The notes under the pieces were generated by a model. The model was not told the DNA's origin. It saw only the letters and a list, made by a program, of their open reading frames with translations, and did not search any database. The position numbers and the translations under genes are program-made. A stretch of 15,483 nt of DNA from Winogradskyella sp. UBA3174. GTDB taxonomy: Bacteria > Bacteroidota > Bacteroidia > Flavobacteriales > Flavobacteriaceae. The stretch covers positions 175,166 through 190,648 of the forward strand of contig NZ_DEXW01000037.1 in the NCBI RefSeq assembly GCF_002364335.1, in the 5' to 3' direction. Positions 15,456 to 15,483 of this stretch are shown in pieces (positions within the stretch are counted from its first letter, which is position 1; the number at the start of each line of letters is the position of its first letter).

Positions 15456-15483
15456 AATGGCAACACAGTGTATAATTAATTGC
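15456..15483 (+). repeat. attC-like site 5, cut by the window end (type A, diverged)
   Basis: AATGGCAAC (15456-15464) is the reverse complement of the first nine bases of cassette 5 (GTTGCCATT from 14843). The following ACAGTGTATAATTAATTGC resembles the left arm of the type A sites with several changes. The right half lies outside the window, so at least one more crossover point, and probably more cassettes, follow. Confidence 0.7.

Larger units (their letters stand above)
9756..15483 (+). mobile_element. Integron-like gene cassette array without integrase (CALIN-like), continues past window
   Basis: Five units, one gene each, lie between attC-like palindromes. With crossover at G^TT the cassettes are 9757-10539, 10540-11240, 11241-13163, 13164-14843, and 14844 to beyond the window. 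Each cassette's 5' end is complementary to its own 3' AAC end: GTTACCACAC with GTGTGGTAAC, GTTGTGCGC with GCGCACAAC, GTTAGGTGCA with TGCACCTAAC, GTTGTATGCC with GGCATACAAC, GTTGCCATT with AATGGCAAC. Neighbours do not match each other. Array polarity is left to right, so an integrase would be expected on the left, but tRNA-Phe and core genes stand there. I have not seen these sites tested experimentally; the integron reading is inference from structure. Confidence 0.8.

Overview
The window looks like the chromosome of a member of the Flavobacteriia (Bacteroidota). It is AT-rich, uses promoter elements of the Bacteroidetes type (TTTG, 19 nt, TAnnTTTG), encodes a type IX secretion sorting domain, and carries a gene order (type III pantothenate kinase, outer membrane protein, TPR protein, LptC, small membrane protein, CBS/CorC protein, PpiD) that I recognise from flavobacterial core genomes. 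The species cannot be decided from the sequence.

Left part (1-9139) is ordinary core genome. A GYDIA-family GHMP kinase on the + strand converges on a long minus-strand gene group, and the two share a bidirectional terminator at 965-998. The minus-strand group reads, in transcription order: coaX (CoA synthesis), a predicted outer membrane beta-barrel protein, an exported TPR protein, LptC (LPS export), a 63-residue two-helix membrane protein, a DUF21-CBS-CorC membrane protein and a PpiD/SurA-like periplasmic foldase. Two junctions are TAATG stop/start overlaps, so most of it is likely one operon with a cell-envelope theme. A tRNA-Phe(GAA) gene with its own near-consensus promoter and terminator lies divergently from coaX.

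Middle part (9140-9755) is a transition zone. It holds a small broken gene with an in-frame TAG, an AT-rich stretch without a recognisable gene, and a 26-bp palindrome at the edge of the next region.

Right part (about 9756 to the window end) is the interesting part. Five single-gene units are separated by long imperfect palindromes that behave like integron attC sites. Three are 134 bp and nearly the same sequence, one is a different 194-bp type, and the last is cut by the window end. For every unit the first 8-10 bases (GTT plus a unit-specific tail) are the reverse complement of the bases ending in AAC at the end of the same unit, while neighbouring units differ. This is what excision and insertion of circular gene cassettes at G^TT predicts. 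The palindrome arms differ mainly by A-to-G changes, so the bottom strand forms G-T wobbles where the top strand has A-C mismatches, again as expected for attC. No integrase gene lies in the window, so the region reads as a cassette array without an adjacent integrase (CALIN-like). Its cargo is a four-helix membrane protein, a small exported protein, a secreted leucine-rich-repeat protein with a T9SS tail (in reverse orientation), a predicted PD-(D/E)XK nuclease that could be a defence gene, and a soluble protein of unknown function.
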